Shown: positions 56,049-64,000 of the stretch, piece after piece
Layout: the number at the start of each line of letters is the position of its first letter
How positions within the stretch are numbered: the first letter of the stretch is position 1
Assembly (NCBI GenBank): GCA_905182125.1
Contig: CAJJAV010000006.1
Location: 30,760-94,759 of the forward strand
Length of the DNA stretch: 64,000 bases
Direction of reading: 5' to 3'
Source: an uncultured Candidatus Poseidoniales archaeon
GTDB lineage: Archaea > Thermoplasmatota > Poseidoniia > Poseidoniales > Poseidoniaceae
Notes under the pieces: model-generated
Told to the model about the DNA's origin: nothing
What the model saw: the letters and a program-made list of their open reading frames with translations, nothing else
Database searches by the model: none
Made by a program: the position numbers and the translations under genes

Positions 56049-56336
56049 TCACACTTTTTCAGGTGCTTGAACACAGCCAAGTTCACCATACACTCTTCGT
56101 CCAGCAGTATGATCTTGCCACCATTCCAAGCAATCACTGAGATGGCGTGGTATGAAGAATCCGACTTTACGGGGCGTAAGTCCATGATTTCGCATGGCTC
56201 GGTCATTTGAAAGGCAAGCGACGATGGATTGAGCAGAGCACCCTGGGTTGGCGCCAACGAAACGTAATATCTCGTTTTTTAGGCGTTCATAACGTGCTTG
56301 CTTCTGGGATCCTTTACCTTCTCTTCTTGGGGGCAT
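56049..56336 (-). CDS. Small winged-helix-like protein
   Basis: 95 residues from the ATG at 56336 (MPPRREGKGSQKQARYERL). A basic N-terminus precedes a helix-turn-helix-like core (EILRFVGANPGCSAQSIVACL, LTPRKVGFFIPRHLSDCLEW) and a wing-like RRVYGELG. It is chosen over the overlapping extension of the HAD ORF because of its compact composition. It probably binds nucleic acid; the family is not assigned. Confidence 0.6.
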   Translation of the reverse strand: MPPRREGKGSQKQARYERLKNEILRFVGANPGCSAQSIVACLSNDRAMRNHGLTPRKVGFFIPRHLSDCLEWWQDHTAGRRVYGELGCVQAPEKV

Positions 56337-56406
56337 GTACTGAAAAATCAAAATGAACCGATATGAAAGACACGGTGGCTGTCCCAAGCGAATAAGTGGC
56401 CGAAAT

Positions 56407-56760
56407 TCACTTAAAAGAGACTTTTTGGGTGGTTTTCCAGTTTGCAGTGGCAAGTTTCTTTGCTTTTCCATCTGCAATAATTGGGTGGATTTTATTGAGT
56501 TCTCCATGCATGCCGCGGACTTGGAATTTAACACGGAGTTCCGCTGCTTCATCGCGCACAACTGCTTCCATCTGCTCTTCATTGAGTTCAATAGAAGCAA
56601 GGGTGGCGCCGTCGCTATGGTTTGAGATGGTGAAGGTGTTTCCTGCAACTGAAAGCGAGGGCCTGAAGTCCATATCGTTCGGGTGGTGCATCCAGACAGA
56701 AACGTCAACAGACAACGAATCTCGAATGTTGACGCGGCTGATTTCGAGGGTATCGACCAT
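56407..56760 (-). CDS. Small beta-rich protein of unknown function
   Basis: 117 residues from the ATG at 56760 (MVDTLEISRVNIRDSLSVDV). The sequence alternates hydrophobic and polar residues like a small beta-sandwich (SLSVAGNTFTISNHSDG, LRVKFQVRGMHGELN) and ends with a basic stretch. It lies 58 bases downstream of the PKD lipoprotein gene on the same strand. No domain recognised. Confidence 0.6.
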   Translation of the reverse strand: MVDTLEISRVNIRDSLSVDVSVWMHHPNDMDFRPSLSVAGNTFTISNHSDGATLASIELNEEQMEAVVRDEAAELRVKFQVRGMHGELNKIHPIIADGKAKKLATANWKTTQKVSFK

Positions 56761-56818
56761 TGCAATCAGTCCATGCGAAGGGCTGGTGATTGATACGCCT
56801 TTCCATTGACCAAAGTGG

Positions 56819-58003
56819 TCACTCGTAAGCAATCTCGACAAGTTCTGGCACATGCAACTTGACAACGACGGTGAGCGTCCAGTCGTTTCCAGGATCAGGG
56901 TCGGGTAGGCCTTCGAAGGGGGGGTCGGGGTCAGCTTGTTGGGCAACAACAGTCCATGTCCAGTCACCTTGGCCAGCCCGAGCGTTTGCATCCATCAGCA
57001 GCAACTGCAAGAGGTCTTCTTCTGAATCAGAGTCAAACATACCGTCTTCGCCAAACATGTTCAAATCCTCTGCTGACACGGTCGCTGTAGCTGATTCATT
57101 TGAGGTGAGGTTCTCTCCCGAGGTTTGGTCAGAGCGCTTGAATCCATCATTGATGATCAGGACATTGAGTGTGAAATTATCTTGTGGAGCCAACACGTCT
57201 TGTGAGAGGGTGAGGGTGCCTTCGAAGCTCAACACGCGCCCTTCGAGGCCAGGCGTTATGTTGCCTTGCCATTCATCTCCTTGAGCGAGGTATTCATCCC
57301 AGGTGTACTCCAGTTCCATTGTCTTCCATGTCACTTCATACCTTCGAGTTAACACATCAAGGGTGAACACCTGTTGTGCCGTCGCCCCTTCACCATCATC
57401 GAGGAATAAACTTCCAGTGATGGTTCCTGAACGGTTGGTTGGAATCAGAACTTTATCGGTGGTTGCGTCGACATCGTTTCGAGGGTCGCCGTCCTTATCG
57501 CTGTCTTCGCTCCAGTCCAAATCCCATGCGAACGCCAAGGATTTGCCTTCTGGGTCATAGCTGTCACTGGCATCGAGCAGAGCAGAGTCGCCGGATCGAA
57601 TGAGTTCAGGGAAGGTGAGGTTGAGTTGTGGGGCGCCGTTCACGATGACTGTAGCCGTGATGTCATCCACGCCGCCTTGGTCGTTTGTGATGGTGAGTTG
57701 GGCGGTAAAGATGCCATAGGTTGCGTATGTGTGAGAGGTGAAACCTGATACTGTTTCTGATTGCCTGCCATCGCCGAACGACCAAGCGTACGAGGTGATG
57801 ACGCCTTCCACTGCTTCGGATTGACGTGCATCAAAGGTAACGGTCTCGCCTTCTTGAATGAGCAACGGGTAGGCATTGAGTGAGGCTCGGGGGCTCACCG
57901 TTGTATCCAAAACACCAGTGCAGCCTGAGAGTGAAGTCGTTGCCATCACGAGGGCGGCCAAGAGCACGAAACCGACGCGCCGGGCTTCTCGTGAACTCCA
58001 CAT
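56819..58003 (-). CDS. PKD-domain lipoprotein
   Basis: About 394 residues from the ATG at 58003 (MWSSREARRVGFVLLAALV), which begins a lipoprotein signal ending in the lipobox LSGC; the ORF-track start is a TTG inside the DUF418 gene. The first domain is PKD-like: ARQSEAVEGVITSYAWSFGDG, FTSHTYATYGIFTAQLTITND. A second PKD-like unit includes LLDASDSYDPEGKSLAFAWDLDW. The C-terminal ~180 residues are beta-rich and secreted. It likely sits on the outer face of the membrane by a lipid anchor. Confidence 0.82.
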   Translation of the reverse strand: MWSSREARRVGFVLLAALVMATTSLSGCTGVLDTTVSPRASLNAYPLLIQEGETVTFDARQSEAVEGVITSYAWSFGDGRQSETVSGFTSHTYATYGIFTAQLTITNDQGGVDDITATVIVNGAPQLNLTFPELIRSGDSALLDASDSYDPEGKSLAFAWDLDWSEDSDKDGDPRNDVDATTDKVLIPTNRSGTITGSLFLDDGEGATAQQVFTLDVLTRRYEVTWKTMELEYTWDEYLAQGDEWQGNITPGLEGRVLSFEGTLTLSQDVLAPQDNFTLNVLIINDGFKRSDQTSGENLTSNESATATVSAEDLNMFGEDGMFDSDSEEDLLQLLLMDANARAGQGDWTWTVVAQQADPDPPFEGLPDPDPGNDWTLTVVVKLHVPELVEIAYE

Positions 58004-58092
58004 TATTCGGTCGAGCCCGCTTCCCTTTCTAACGCTTGGGGGCATAGATGTCTTTGTGCACCCCGTTCTGGATGTGAATAAAAGGCGCAACC

Positions 58093-59409
58093 TTACACAC
58101 GCCAACGTTGCTTGGTACCGTAGGTCATCGTACGCCAAAGCCATTCTGCCGGGCCAAAGGCGTAGCGGTTCAACCACCAAGGACTCACAAGAAGCTGAAC
58201 CACCCAGATTGCGAGAACAACGAGGTACAATTCCCAACGCTCGAACATGCCAACTAAACCGAATCCTGCACCCGTAAACAGCACCATGCAAATCAGCGAA
58301 TGGAGAAGGTAATTGCTCAAAGCACTGCGGCCGACAGCTGACAATCTGAGGCGCAGTGAAGGGAACATCTGGCTTTGACAAAGCAGCATGATGAGGCCTA
58401 ACCAGCCCATGGCCATGGACACTCGACCAACTTGGTAGGTGCCCTGAAAGTAGCCCGAAATCACGATCGCATCGAATCCAGAATCAATCGCCTGGTACAA
58501 CTCATATCCATTCACGAGCAAGCCCACGCCAAAGCCACCTATCGTCAACCGCATGTAGAACATGCGCGAACCTTTTGCCGACAAGATTCCCTTCCGGTAC
58601 ATTGCCATTCCAAGAAGCATCATTCCTATGACATCCCAAAGCATGAACACAGGGGCGAAAAACAGCAGATTCTCATTGACGCCTTTTGCGTTGTAAACCG
58701 CAACTTCTCCATAGGACCCTTTGCGAATGTCAAGTTCTTTGTCGACCGCTGTTTCATTGTATTCAAAGGAATTTTCTGATTCATGCCAAAGGGTTGCTTC
58801 ATCTAGGAACGCCTGAGAATAATTACCGTCAGGGTCCGATTCAACAACTTCTGCTGCAGCCCTTGCATCCATCATGACTCCACCGGCAGTGATGAACAGC
58901 AAGGAAGAACAAAACAAAATGGTAACTGAAAGGATGACCAAGTTTTTTGGTTGTGCGTGCCGCAATGGGTAAAGCAAAGCCCCCGCGACGGCGTAAAGCA
59001 TCAGAATATCGCCTTTCCATAGCAGGATATAGGCATCAAAGATTCCAAAGAGAAGCAAAAAGAACGTGCGGCGATAATGCAACCAACCGCTTTTTTCAAC
59101 ACCTGACTTGCTGCCGAGACCCGTCGTAAACATCACGATACCTGCACCGAACAACAAAGAGAAAAGGGCCCGCATCGAACCCTCGAAAAAGAGATTGATG
59201 CCGCCCCAAACGGCATAATTTAGTTCGGGATGATTGCCAAGCCCGACAAATGGATTGTAATACCCGACTGAGGCCATTCCAAATGCGAGAATGTTTAGCA
59301 AAAGCACCCCGAGCAAAGCCACACCACGAAGCACATCCAAAGATTCAATTCGACGGAATCCAGCAACGGGCGTTGAAACAGACTGGGGTGGTAAATCTGC
59401 TCCTTTCAT
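58093..59409 (-). CDS. DUF418 / YeiB-like membrane protein
   Basis: 438 residues with about ten hydrophobic helices. The N-terminal signature SLDVLRGVALLGVLLLNILAFG and the C-terminal GRSALSNYLLHSLICMVLF and WWLNRYAFGPAEWLWR are typical of DUF418, a family related to acyltransferase-like membrane proteins. Biochemical function in the family is unsettled. It precedes the lipoprotein gene on the same strand. Confidence 0.85.
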   Translation of the reverse strand: MKGADLPPQSVSTPVAGFRRIESLDVLRGVALLGVLLLNILAFGMASVGYYNPFVGLGNHPELNYAVWGGINLFFEGSMRALFSLLFGAGIVMFTTGLGSKSGVEKSGWLHYRRTFFLLLFGIFDAYILLWKGDILMLYAVAGALLYPLRHAQPKNLVILSVTILFCSSLLFITAGGVMMDARAAAEVVESDPDGNYSQAFLDEATLWHESENSFEYNETAVDKELDIRKGSYGEVAVYNAKGVNENLLFFAPVFMLWDVIGMMLLGMAMYRKGILSAKGSRMFYMRLTIGGFGVGLLVNGYELYQAIDSGFDAIVISGYFQGTYQVGRVSMAMGWLGLIMLLCQSQMFPSLRLRLSAVGRSALSNYLLHSLICMVLFTGAGFGLVGMFERWELYLVVLAIWVVQLLVSPWWLNRYAFGPAEWLWRTMTYGTKQRWRV

Positions 59410-59570
59410 ACCTGCGTGTTCGGTGCCGGGGGGTTAAATCTTCAGCCGTTTGGTATCGGAATATCTCGGTTTTTAGATGCTTTGTGCCCAGTGGTTTGCC
59501 GCCTGATCAAATATGACCTCTCTCCGATGGTTGGGAGATGTTGAAAGAGGGACGCCGTTAGTGTGTTGCT

Positions 59571-60392
59571 ATGGCCGCAGACCTCTTGGCTGGTGAGCGA
59601 GTGCTCGCTTTCGATTTGGAGACGACTGGCGTGTCCACACAATACGACCGAGTGGTCCAGTTAGCCCTGGTCGGAGCCAACCCTGACGGGTCTGAAATTC
59701 ATTATGAGAAACTCGTCAATCCTCGACGCCCCATTCCTGCTGGCGCAAGCCGCGTTCACGGCATCTATGATCCTGATGTTCGTTCAAAGGGAGACTTTTC
59801 GACCATCGCTGACGATGTCTCCGAACTCATCGAAGGCGCTATCATCGTCGGACATAACGTCCGGAAATTCGACATGTCCATGTTGGAAAGCGAGTACCTC
59901 CGCCTCGGAAAACAAGCACCAAAACCCAAAGCAATCATGGACACCTATGAACTGGTCCGCCGGTTGAAAATCGGACGGCCGCACGGCCTTGGGCCGCAAT
60001 GTACGCGCCATGGGATTGAACTGAAAAACGCCCACACCGCTGCTGCTGACGCTGCTGCATCGCTGCTTCTGTTTTGGAGGCTCTCTGTTGATCATGCGCC
60101 ATCATTCCGCAAGTCTGTTGAAGAGATTGAACGCTGGGCTGTCCACGGAGCAGCCAGCCCTGACTCTTCGGACCTTGGGCGTGGTTTAACCGACCTTGAG
60201 CCGGTCGACAACCTTGGAAAAATTCGAATTGATGACGGGCACATGGTGCTCGCCTTTGGCCGGCATAAAGGGCGCCATTTGAGCGAAGTTCAGAAGGAAG
60301 ATCCACGTTACATCCAATGGTTGCTGTCGCCCAAAGGCATCGAAGACGATGATGCACGAGACCGCGTTCGCACCTACCTCGGAAACATATGA
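59571..60392 (+). CDS. DnaQ-like DEDD 3'-5' exonuclease with C-terminal DUF3820-like domain
   Basis: 273 residues. ExoI FDLETTG, ExoII VGHNVRKFDMSMLE, and ExoIII HTAAADAAAS mark a DEDDh exonuclease in residues ~1-175. The C-terminus (VLAFGRHKGRHLSEVQKEDPRYIQWLL) matches the DUF3820 'GKHKG' module often joined to exonucleases. It may proofread or trim nucleic acid. It faces the Cas4-like nuclease gene tail to tail 52 bases away. Confidence 0.87.
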   Translation: MAADLLAGERVLAFDLETTGVSTQYDRVVQLALVGANPDGSEIHYEKLVNPRRPIPAGASRVHGIYDPDVRSKGDFSTIADDVSELIEGAIIVGHNVRKFDMSMLESEYLRLGKQAPKPKAIMDTYELVRRLKIGRPHGLGPQCTRHGIELKNAHTAAADAAASLLLFWRLSVDHAPSFRKSVEEIERWAVHGAASPDSSDLGRGLTDLEPVDNLGKIRIDDGHMVLAFGRHKGRHLSEVQKEDPRYIQWLLSPKGIEDDDARDRVRTYLGNI

Positions 60393-60444
60393 GGCAAAGC
60401 CTTGCAACGGCTTGGTAGCCATGGGTAAAGGACGTCCATTTCCA

Positions 60445-61611
60445 TCACGTCCGGTGATGTTCAACACCGTCGGGCATTGGACTCCAGGGCAAAACATCGC
60501 ACCAGTGGCCGACGCGCCAAACCCGTTGAGCAGTCATGATGGACCCGAGGAAGAGAGCCCCTTGATGCCCGCTTGCAAGTGCTTCTTGGAGGGCTTCTTT
60601 ACCACGGTCAGAAAACCGAGCTGATTGATGCACACCCGTTGGAATGGCACGGCCATCTTCGTTAAGCGGCTCGCATAACTCCAACACAGCAGCACCAGTC
60701 GAAGGATCAAATTCGTGAAGGAGAACTACAGCATCTGCGAAGTCGCTCTTGTGAAGCGTTCCGTTCTCATGCCGCCAATTCCACCAATGTGGGCACCAAG
60801 CTTTCCAATCACAAAATCCTCCGCACGAAGCGTCCCCCACTGTCGGCTCCATAGGGAGGGGGGTTGGTATTGTGGCCTGCCAAGCAGCATAGGCGTCTTC
60901 CAAAACGCTCTCACCAACGGCAGCCCATTTTGAGGAATCATGTGTGTACCAGCCTTCAGTACGAACCGGTGGGGCACCTGGGTTATTGGAAAGGAGAATG
61001 TCGCGATACATACGCAATTGACGGTTGACGTCCACCTTCAACTCACCTTCAGGAATCCGGCCAGTCTTGAGATCTGCAACCAACCAGCCTTTCGGTTGAC
61101 CGGCTTCGTCAAGATCGGTCATCAACAAATCAAGTCGCCCCATCAAACGCCCGTCTGAGGTTTTTAATTCCCCTTCCACTGCGATCGCTGCAGATTGAAT
61201 TCTTCGCCACAACGCCGCAGTAATTCTTTGATGATCGAGTCCCCGAACCCCGACGTGATCGAGAAGCATGATGATACCCCCGCGTTGATGTTGTAAGGCG
61301 TCCTTCCACTTCTCCTCCTTCCATTTTGGCCGGCGAGGTGTGGCCATGAACACGGCCTTCTCTTCTTCCCAGCGTACCTTCAGTACCCGTTCTGCCTCAG
61401 CAACAATCCATCCGCTCTCCGCATCTGGTTTTCCGCTGATATCGAGGTTGACAAGATCTTCAATTGAGGCGTGAACGGCAGTTCCAACTGATGCTGCCAT
61501 ACCTGCTTTCCTTGGCAAGCCTTGCCGGCTCAACCAGTACATGCGGGGGCAGGTTTCGTAACGGTTCCAGGCTGATGGAGAAAGCATGTGGGGTCGTGCT
61601 ACATCGGCCAT
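60445..61611 (-). CDS. Cas4/RecB-like PD-(D/E)XK nuclease with Fe-S cluster
   Basis: 388 residues. SAWNRYETCPRMYWL gives the first Cys, a GTAVHASIEDLV His motif, DLKTGR the nuclease Lys, QLRMYRD the late Gln/Tyr helix, and CGGFCDWKAWCP the remaining three Cys of the [4Fe-4S] site. After it comes a ~100-residue beta-rich C-terminal domain. No CRISPR or Cas genes are nearby, so a stand-alone repair nuclease is more likely than CRISPR adaptation. It is divergent from PAC2 copy 2. Confidence 0.88.
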   Translation of the reverse strand: MADVARPHMLSPSAWNRYETCPRMYWLSRQGLPRKAGMAASVGTAVHASIEDLVNLDISGKPDAESGWIVAEAERVLKVRWEEEKAVFMATPRRPKWKEEKWKDALQHQRGGIIMLLDHVGVRGLDHQRITAALWRRIQSAAIAVEGELKTSDGRLMGRLDLLMTDLDEAGQPKGWLVADLKTGRIPEGELKVDVNRQLRMYRDILLSNNPGAPPVRTEGWYTHDSSKWAAVGESVLEDAYAAWQATIPTPLPMEPTVGDASCGGFCDWKAWCPHWWNWRHENGTLHKSDFADAVVLLHEFDPSTGAAVLELCEPLNEDGRAIPTGVHQSARFSDRGKEALQEALASGHQGALFLGSIMTAQRVWRVGHWCDVLPWSPMPDGVEHHRT

Positions 61612-61701
61612 AGAATGTGCTTGGCCTCAACAAACATGAAGCCACCGGCCTCAAGCAATGGATGCAAAGTGTTGATACCGAAGGGGACTTGTCAGGGAAT
61701 C

Positions 61702-62496
61702 ATGGAAGGCGCAAAAGTTCGCATTACGAAAGACGTCAACACGGAAAACGCACTCGTTGTAGCGTGCTTCCCAAGCATCGGCATGGTTTCGAGCGTCGTA
61801 GCTCATTTCCTGATCGATCACCTGGGCCTTGAATTCGTTGGGGCTGTTGTCGACAGCCGCCTACCGGTGATTACACTCGTCAACGATGGCGAGCCAATGC
61901 CGGTCATTCGCGCCTATGCAGGAAGCCCTAAGTGCACCATTGAAGGCTGTGATCAGGTCATTCTGTTGATGAGTGAACTCGTCATTCCAGAACCATTGAT
62001 CAATGACATTGTCTGGGCTATGTTTGAATGGTCAAAAGAAAATAACATCGTCGCTGGTGTTGTCATCGATGCGTTTGCCAAAGAAGGAATGAAAGGCAAC
62101 CTCAATGGCTCGGAACCGTCGGTTGAATACGATGACACTGAAGGCGTTGACGTCGTCGGTATTGGCGCCAATGCAAAGGTCCGAGAGATGCTCAAAGAAT
62201 TGGGCATCCCGCTCCTGAACCAAGGCGTGATCAAGGGCATCAACGCAGCAATTCTTAGCGAAGCACGGCGGAGAGGTTTGGACCTCATGTCGATCATGGT
62301 TGAAGCAGACCCTCGCTTCCCTGATGCTCGTGCTGCAGCGACCCTTATCGAACATCTGAATGCCTACTTGCCGGCGATTGATTTACCTCATCAGCCACTG
62401 ATTGAGGAAGCAGAATTACTCGAAGCCCAAATCAAGTCGATGATGGATGGCGCGGCCTTACCAGAAACGACCCAAGGCAACTCGATGTACAGTTAA
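61702..62496 (+). CDS. PAC2 family protein (proteasome-assembly-chaperone-like), copy 2
   Basis: About 264 residues from the ATG at 61702 (MEGAKVRITKDVNTENA); the ORF-track extension overlaps the divergent nuclease and is not used. LVVACFPSIGMVSSVVAHFLIDHL, VVDSRLPVITLVNDGEPMPVIRAY, GVVIDAFAKEG, GIPLLNQGVIKGINAAIL and DPRFPDARAAATLIEHLNAYLPAIDLP follow PAC2. It resembles copy 1 in layout but differs through most of its length, so this is an ancient paralogue pair. Confidence 0.86.
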   Translation: MEGAKVRITKDVNTENALVVACFPSIGMVSSVVAHFLIDHLGLEFVGAVVDSRLPVITLVNDGEPMPVIRAYAGSPKCTIEGCDQVILLMSELVIPEPLINDIVWAMFEWSKENNIVAGVVIDAFAKEGMKGNLNGSEPSVEYDDTEGVDVVGIGANAKVREMLKELGIPLLNQGVIKGINAAILSEARRRGLDLMSIMVEADPRFPDARAAATLIEHLNAYLPAIDLPHQPLIEEAELLEAQIKSMMDGAALPETTQGNSMYS

Positions 62497-63053
62497 TCGG
62501 TAGGCTTGAAGCCGACCACGGTGCAAGCAAGACCGAGAAGAAGCAGAACAACGCTGAGGTATGTTGGCATCAACATGACCTCATTGTAGGGTAAATGCAG
62601 CCAATCAAGCAAGGACTCGCCTCGTGAGAACGTTCCACCAGCTGATGCTGTAAGTAACATCAGTCCCGTAGCACCCGCTCCCGAGCATGCTTGAATGATG
62701 CTCGATCTCCTCGTCTCCCAAACTGCGGCCCCGCCGCGCCAACGGCCAACCAACGTGCCCAAAGCAAGTCCGAGCCCGCTCATTGAGAGCAGCATTTTGT
62801 TCGCCAGCAATGGGCTTCCCATGTCCCCGCTGGGGGCAGAAGATAACCCGCTCCAAATGGCAAAAGGGGTAGCAATTATTCCAAACATGAGGGCTGAATG
62901 GGCCACAGCGTCGCCTGCTGATCGCTTTTCTTTGATTGACGTTGGCAACCACGGGCAAAGTAGACAAAACAGAAAGGCGATGCCTGCTAGAGAATAAGCC
63001 CCCACCACCAATTCGGTCGCAACGACATGGAACGTATTGGCCGAGACCATCAC
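62493..63053 (-). CDS. Multi-TM membrane protein (DUF2231-like)
   Basis: 186 residues with about five hydrophobic helices (VVGAYSLAGIAFLFCLLCPWL, MFGIIATPFAIWSGL, NKMLLSMSGLGLALGTLVG, CSGAGATGLMLLTASAGG, YLSVVLLLLGLACTVVGF). The AHSALMFGIIATPFAIWSGL...NKMLL pattern recalls DUF2231 membrane proteins, but weakly. Its start overlaps the stop of the surface-protein gene as ATGA; the pair probably works together at the membrane. Confidence 0.7.
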   Translation of the reverse strand: MMVSANTFHVVATELVVGAYSLAGIAFLFCLLCPWLPTSIKEKRSAGDAVAHSALMFGIIATPFAIWSGLSSAPSGDMGSPLLANKMLLSMSGLGLALGTLVGRWRGGAAVWETRRSSIIQACSGAGATGLMLLTASAGGTFSRGESLLDWLHLPYNEVMLMPTYLSVVLLLLGLACTVVGFKPTD

Positions 63054-64000
63054 TGGCCACCTCCATAGGTTCCTGCAAGGTATTCATGGCCATACCAGGC
63101 CCACTGCTCTTCGGTCCAACCAGATGGCAAGCCCTCTTCTGGGATCGGTGCAGGGGCGTCAGATAACGACGCTGCAACTGGTTCTGCAACTGGTTCTGCG
63201 GCTTGGACGGTGAAGATCTCGGCGGTTTGGTCAAATGTTTTGAGAGCGGCTTCTGGGTTCGTTCGAGGCTTTTGTAAAGCCACAACAGCACCGAAAAGAA
63301 GCAGGCCCATGGCCAGACCTTGGATGTAAATTGGACGGTCGTCAACCTCTGCTGGAGTGATTTGAGCAGCGAGTGTAAACCAAGGTGTGGTTTGCTCAGG
63401 ACCTTGCCCCGTGAATGTAGCACGCCATTGCAAGCTTGAGGGTTTGAGGGTTGCAGGGAGAGAGAATTCCCACAGCTGTTCTCCCGATGCATTCACCGGG
63501 GCATCGAGGATCGCCCCGTCTTCAGTTTGCCATTCGATGGCAACCGTCTCCGTGAATTTGGTCTGAAGTTCGACAAGCGTCGCTTCACCGACTTCCCTCA
63601 TGCTGAGTGGTACGAAATCCTCGTGCAAGCGCGGTAGGTCTTCTGGTACCGGTTCGATGTTGATCACAAAGGCTTCAGATATCCCAAAAAATGGCCGGCC
63701 TTGGGATGAGCCCGTCGCATCACCATGATGCACTGAAGCGAACAAGGTCTGCTCACCAAGTGTATCTGTCCGTAGGATCCAGGTGTGTTGAAGTGAGACG
63801 CCGCTACCATCTGTTGAACGCTCAACGTAATTACCAGTCCCTCCCTTGCCATCAGAGAGGATCTCCCAGCCATTCGAGAGCGGTGTGTCTCCGTTCGCAT
63901 TTGTGCTTGACAAAAGGAAGAGCCCGACTAAATCTTCGTCATGACTCACATCAACGCCTGCGGCCACGATGGTTACTTGTGTGGGCTGGCCGGCCCACAC
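63050..64000 (-). CDS. Surface protein with C-terminal TM and W/Y-rich tail (5'-partial at window edge)
   Basis: At least 316 residues; the frame is open to the window edge, so the listed GTG at 64000 need not be the start. The visible part is a beta-rich outside domain (WQTEDGAILDAPVNASGE, LKPSSLQWRATFTGQGPEQ), then one TM (YIQGLAMGLLLFGAVVAL), a linker rich in Ala/Pro/Val, and the tail GLPSGWTEEQWAWYGHEYL. That tail recalls cytoplasmic C-terminal motifs on other surface proteins of this lineage. Confidence 0.75.
   Translation of the reverse strand: MWAGQPTQVTIVAAGVDVSHDEDLVGLFLLSSTNANGDTPLSNGWEILSDGKGGTGNYVERSTDGSGVSLQHTWILRTDTLGEQTLFASVHHGDATGSSQGRPFFGISEAFVINIEPVPEDLPRLHEDFVPLSMREVGEATLVELQTKFTETVAIEWQTEDGAILDAPVNASGEQLWEFSLPATLKPSSLQWRATFTGQGPEQTTPWFTLAAQITPAEVDDRPIYIQGLAMGLLLFGAVVALQKPRTNPEAALKTFDQTAEIFTVQAAEPVAEPVAASLSDAPAPIPEEGLPSGWTEEQWAWYGHEYLAGTYGGGQ

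Noticed and set aside
55994-56257. N-terminal extension of the HAD phosphatase ORF
   Set aside because: Would overlap the small winged-helix gene; HAD motif I normally lies within ~15 residues of the N-terminus, as with the ATG at 55993.
58004-58381. N-terminal extension of the PKD lipoprotein ORF
   Set aside because: Starts at TTG inside the DUF418 coding region; a clean lipoprotein signal begins at the ATG at 58003.
60445-61611. CRISPR-associated Cas4 with nearby array
   Set aside because: The nuclease has Cas4-like motifs, but no direct-repeat array or other cas gene is visible in the window.
62605-63492. 295-residue minus-strand ORF in another frame
   Set aside because: Crosses the membrane gene and the surface-protein gene in the wrong frame and has no domain.

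Overview
The window reads as a chromosome segment of a marine planktonic archaeon, most likely Marine Group II (Candidatus Poseidoniales, Thermoplasmatota). Archaeal information genes include MCM helicase, GatE, Pth2, Trm1, a TFIIB-like factor, the archaeosine radical-SAM enzyme RaSEA, an archaeal YchF-type GTPase, two PAC2 proteins and an archaeal-style tRNA-Arg with its own TATA box. The MGII assignment is inferred from gene content (giant Fn3/propeller surface proteins, bacterial-type AddAB, folate-type pABA genes), not from a marker tree. Coding density is very high, ATGA/GTGA start-stop overlaps are frequent, and only one gap exceeds 300 bases (27656-28115).

Layout. 1-10.6 kb (+): the end of a giant propeller/Fn3 surface protein, then class IV aminotransferase and fused aminodeoxychorismate synthase genes (pABA/folate), then a zinc-ribbon membrane protein. 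10.6-18.3 kb (-): YchF-like GTPase, an oxidase-subunit-I-like membrane protein with C-terminal EF hands and its small membrane partner, RaSEA, an archaetidylserine-decarboxylase-like enzyme, a coiled-coil protein and a proline iminopeptidase. 18.3-27.7 kb: a methyltransferase (+), then a coupled AddA/AddB-like helicase-nuclease pair (-). 27.7-30.2 kb: a 460-base divergent regulatory region with repeated motifs, a divergent TFIIB homologue and an exported thioredoxin-like protein. 30.2-41.1 kb (-): a long same-strand run from mcm through gatE, a propeller-DUF4430 protein, an ECF S component, two pth2 genes, threonine aldolase and an 800-residue orphan. 41.2-48.6 kb: esterase and purM (+), a CD36-like ectodomain protein with a small membrane partner (-), trm1 (+) and PAC2 (-). 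48.6-53 kb: a second giant surface protein (FG-GAP/Fn3). 53-56.8 kb: small regulators, pentapeptide protein, thioesterase, tRNA-Arg(GCG), HAD phosphatase. 56.8-64 kb: PKD lipoprotein, DUF418 protein, DnaQ-like exonuclease, Cas4-like nuclease, second PAC2, and a surface-protein pair cut by the window end.

The most unusual content is (i) a protein with CD36/SR-B hallmark motifs, split from any C-terminal membrane anchor and followed by a small one-TM gene; (ii) a CcoN-like membrane protein that has lost almost all heme/copper ligands and gained a paired EF-hand domain; (iii) a DUF4430 + ECF-S pair suggesting corrinoid uptake; and (iv) an archaeal AddAB in which both subunits carry Cys-rich nuclease ends, preceded by repeated operator-like motifs. 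All assignments are from reading motifs; no database search was run.
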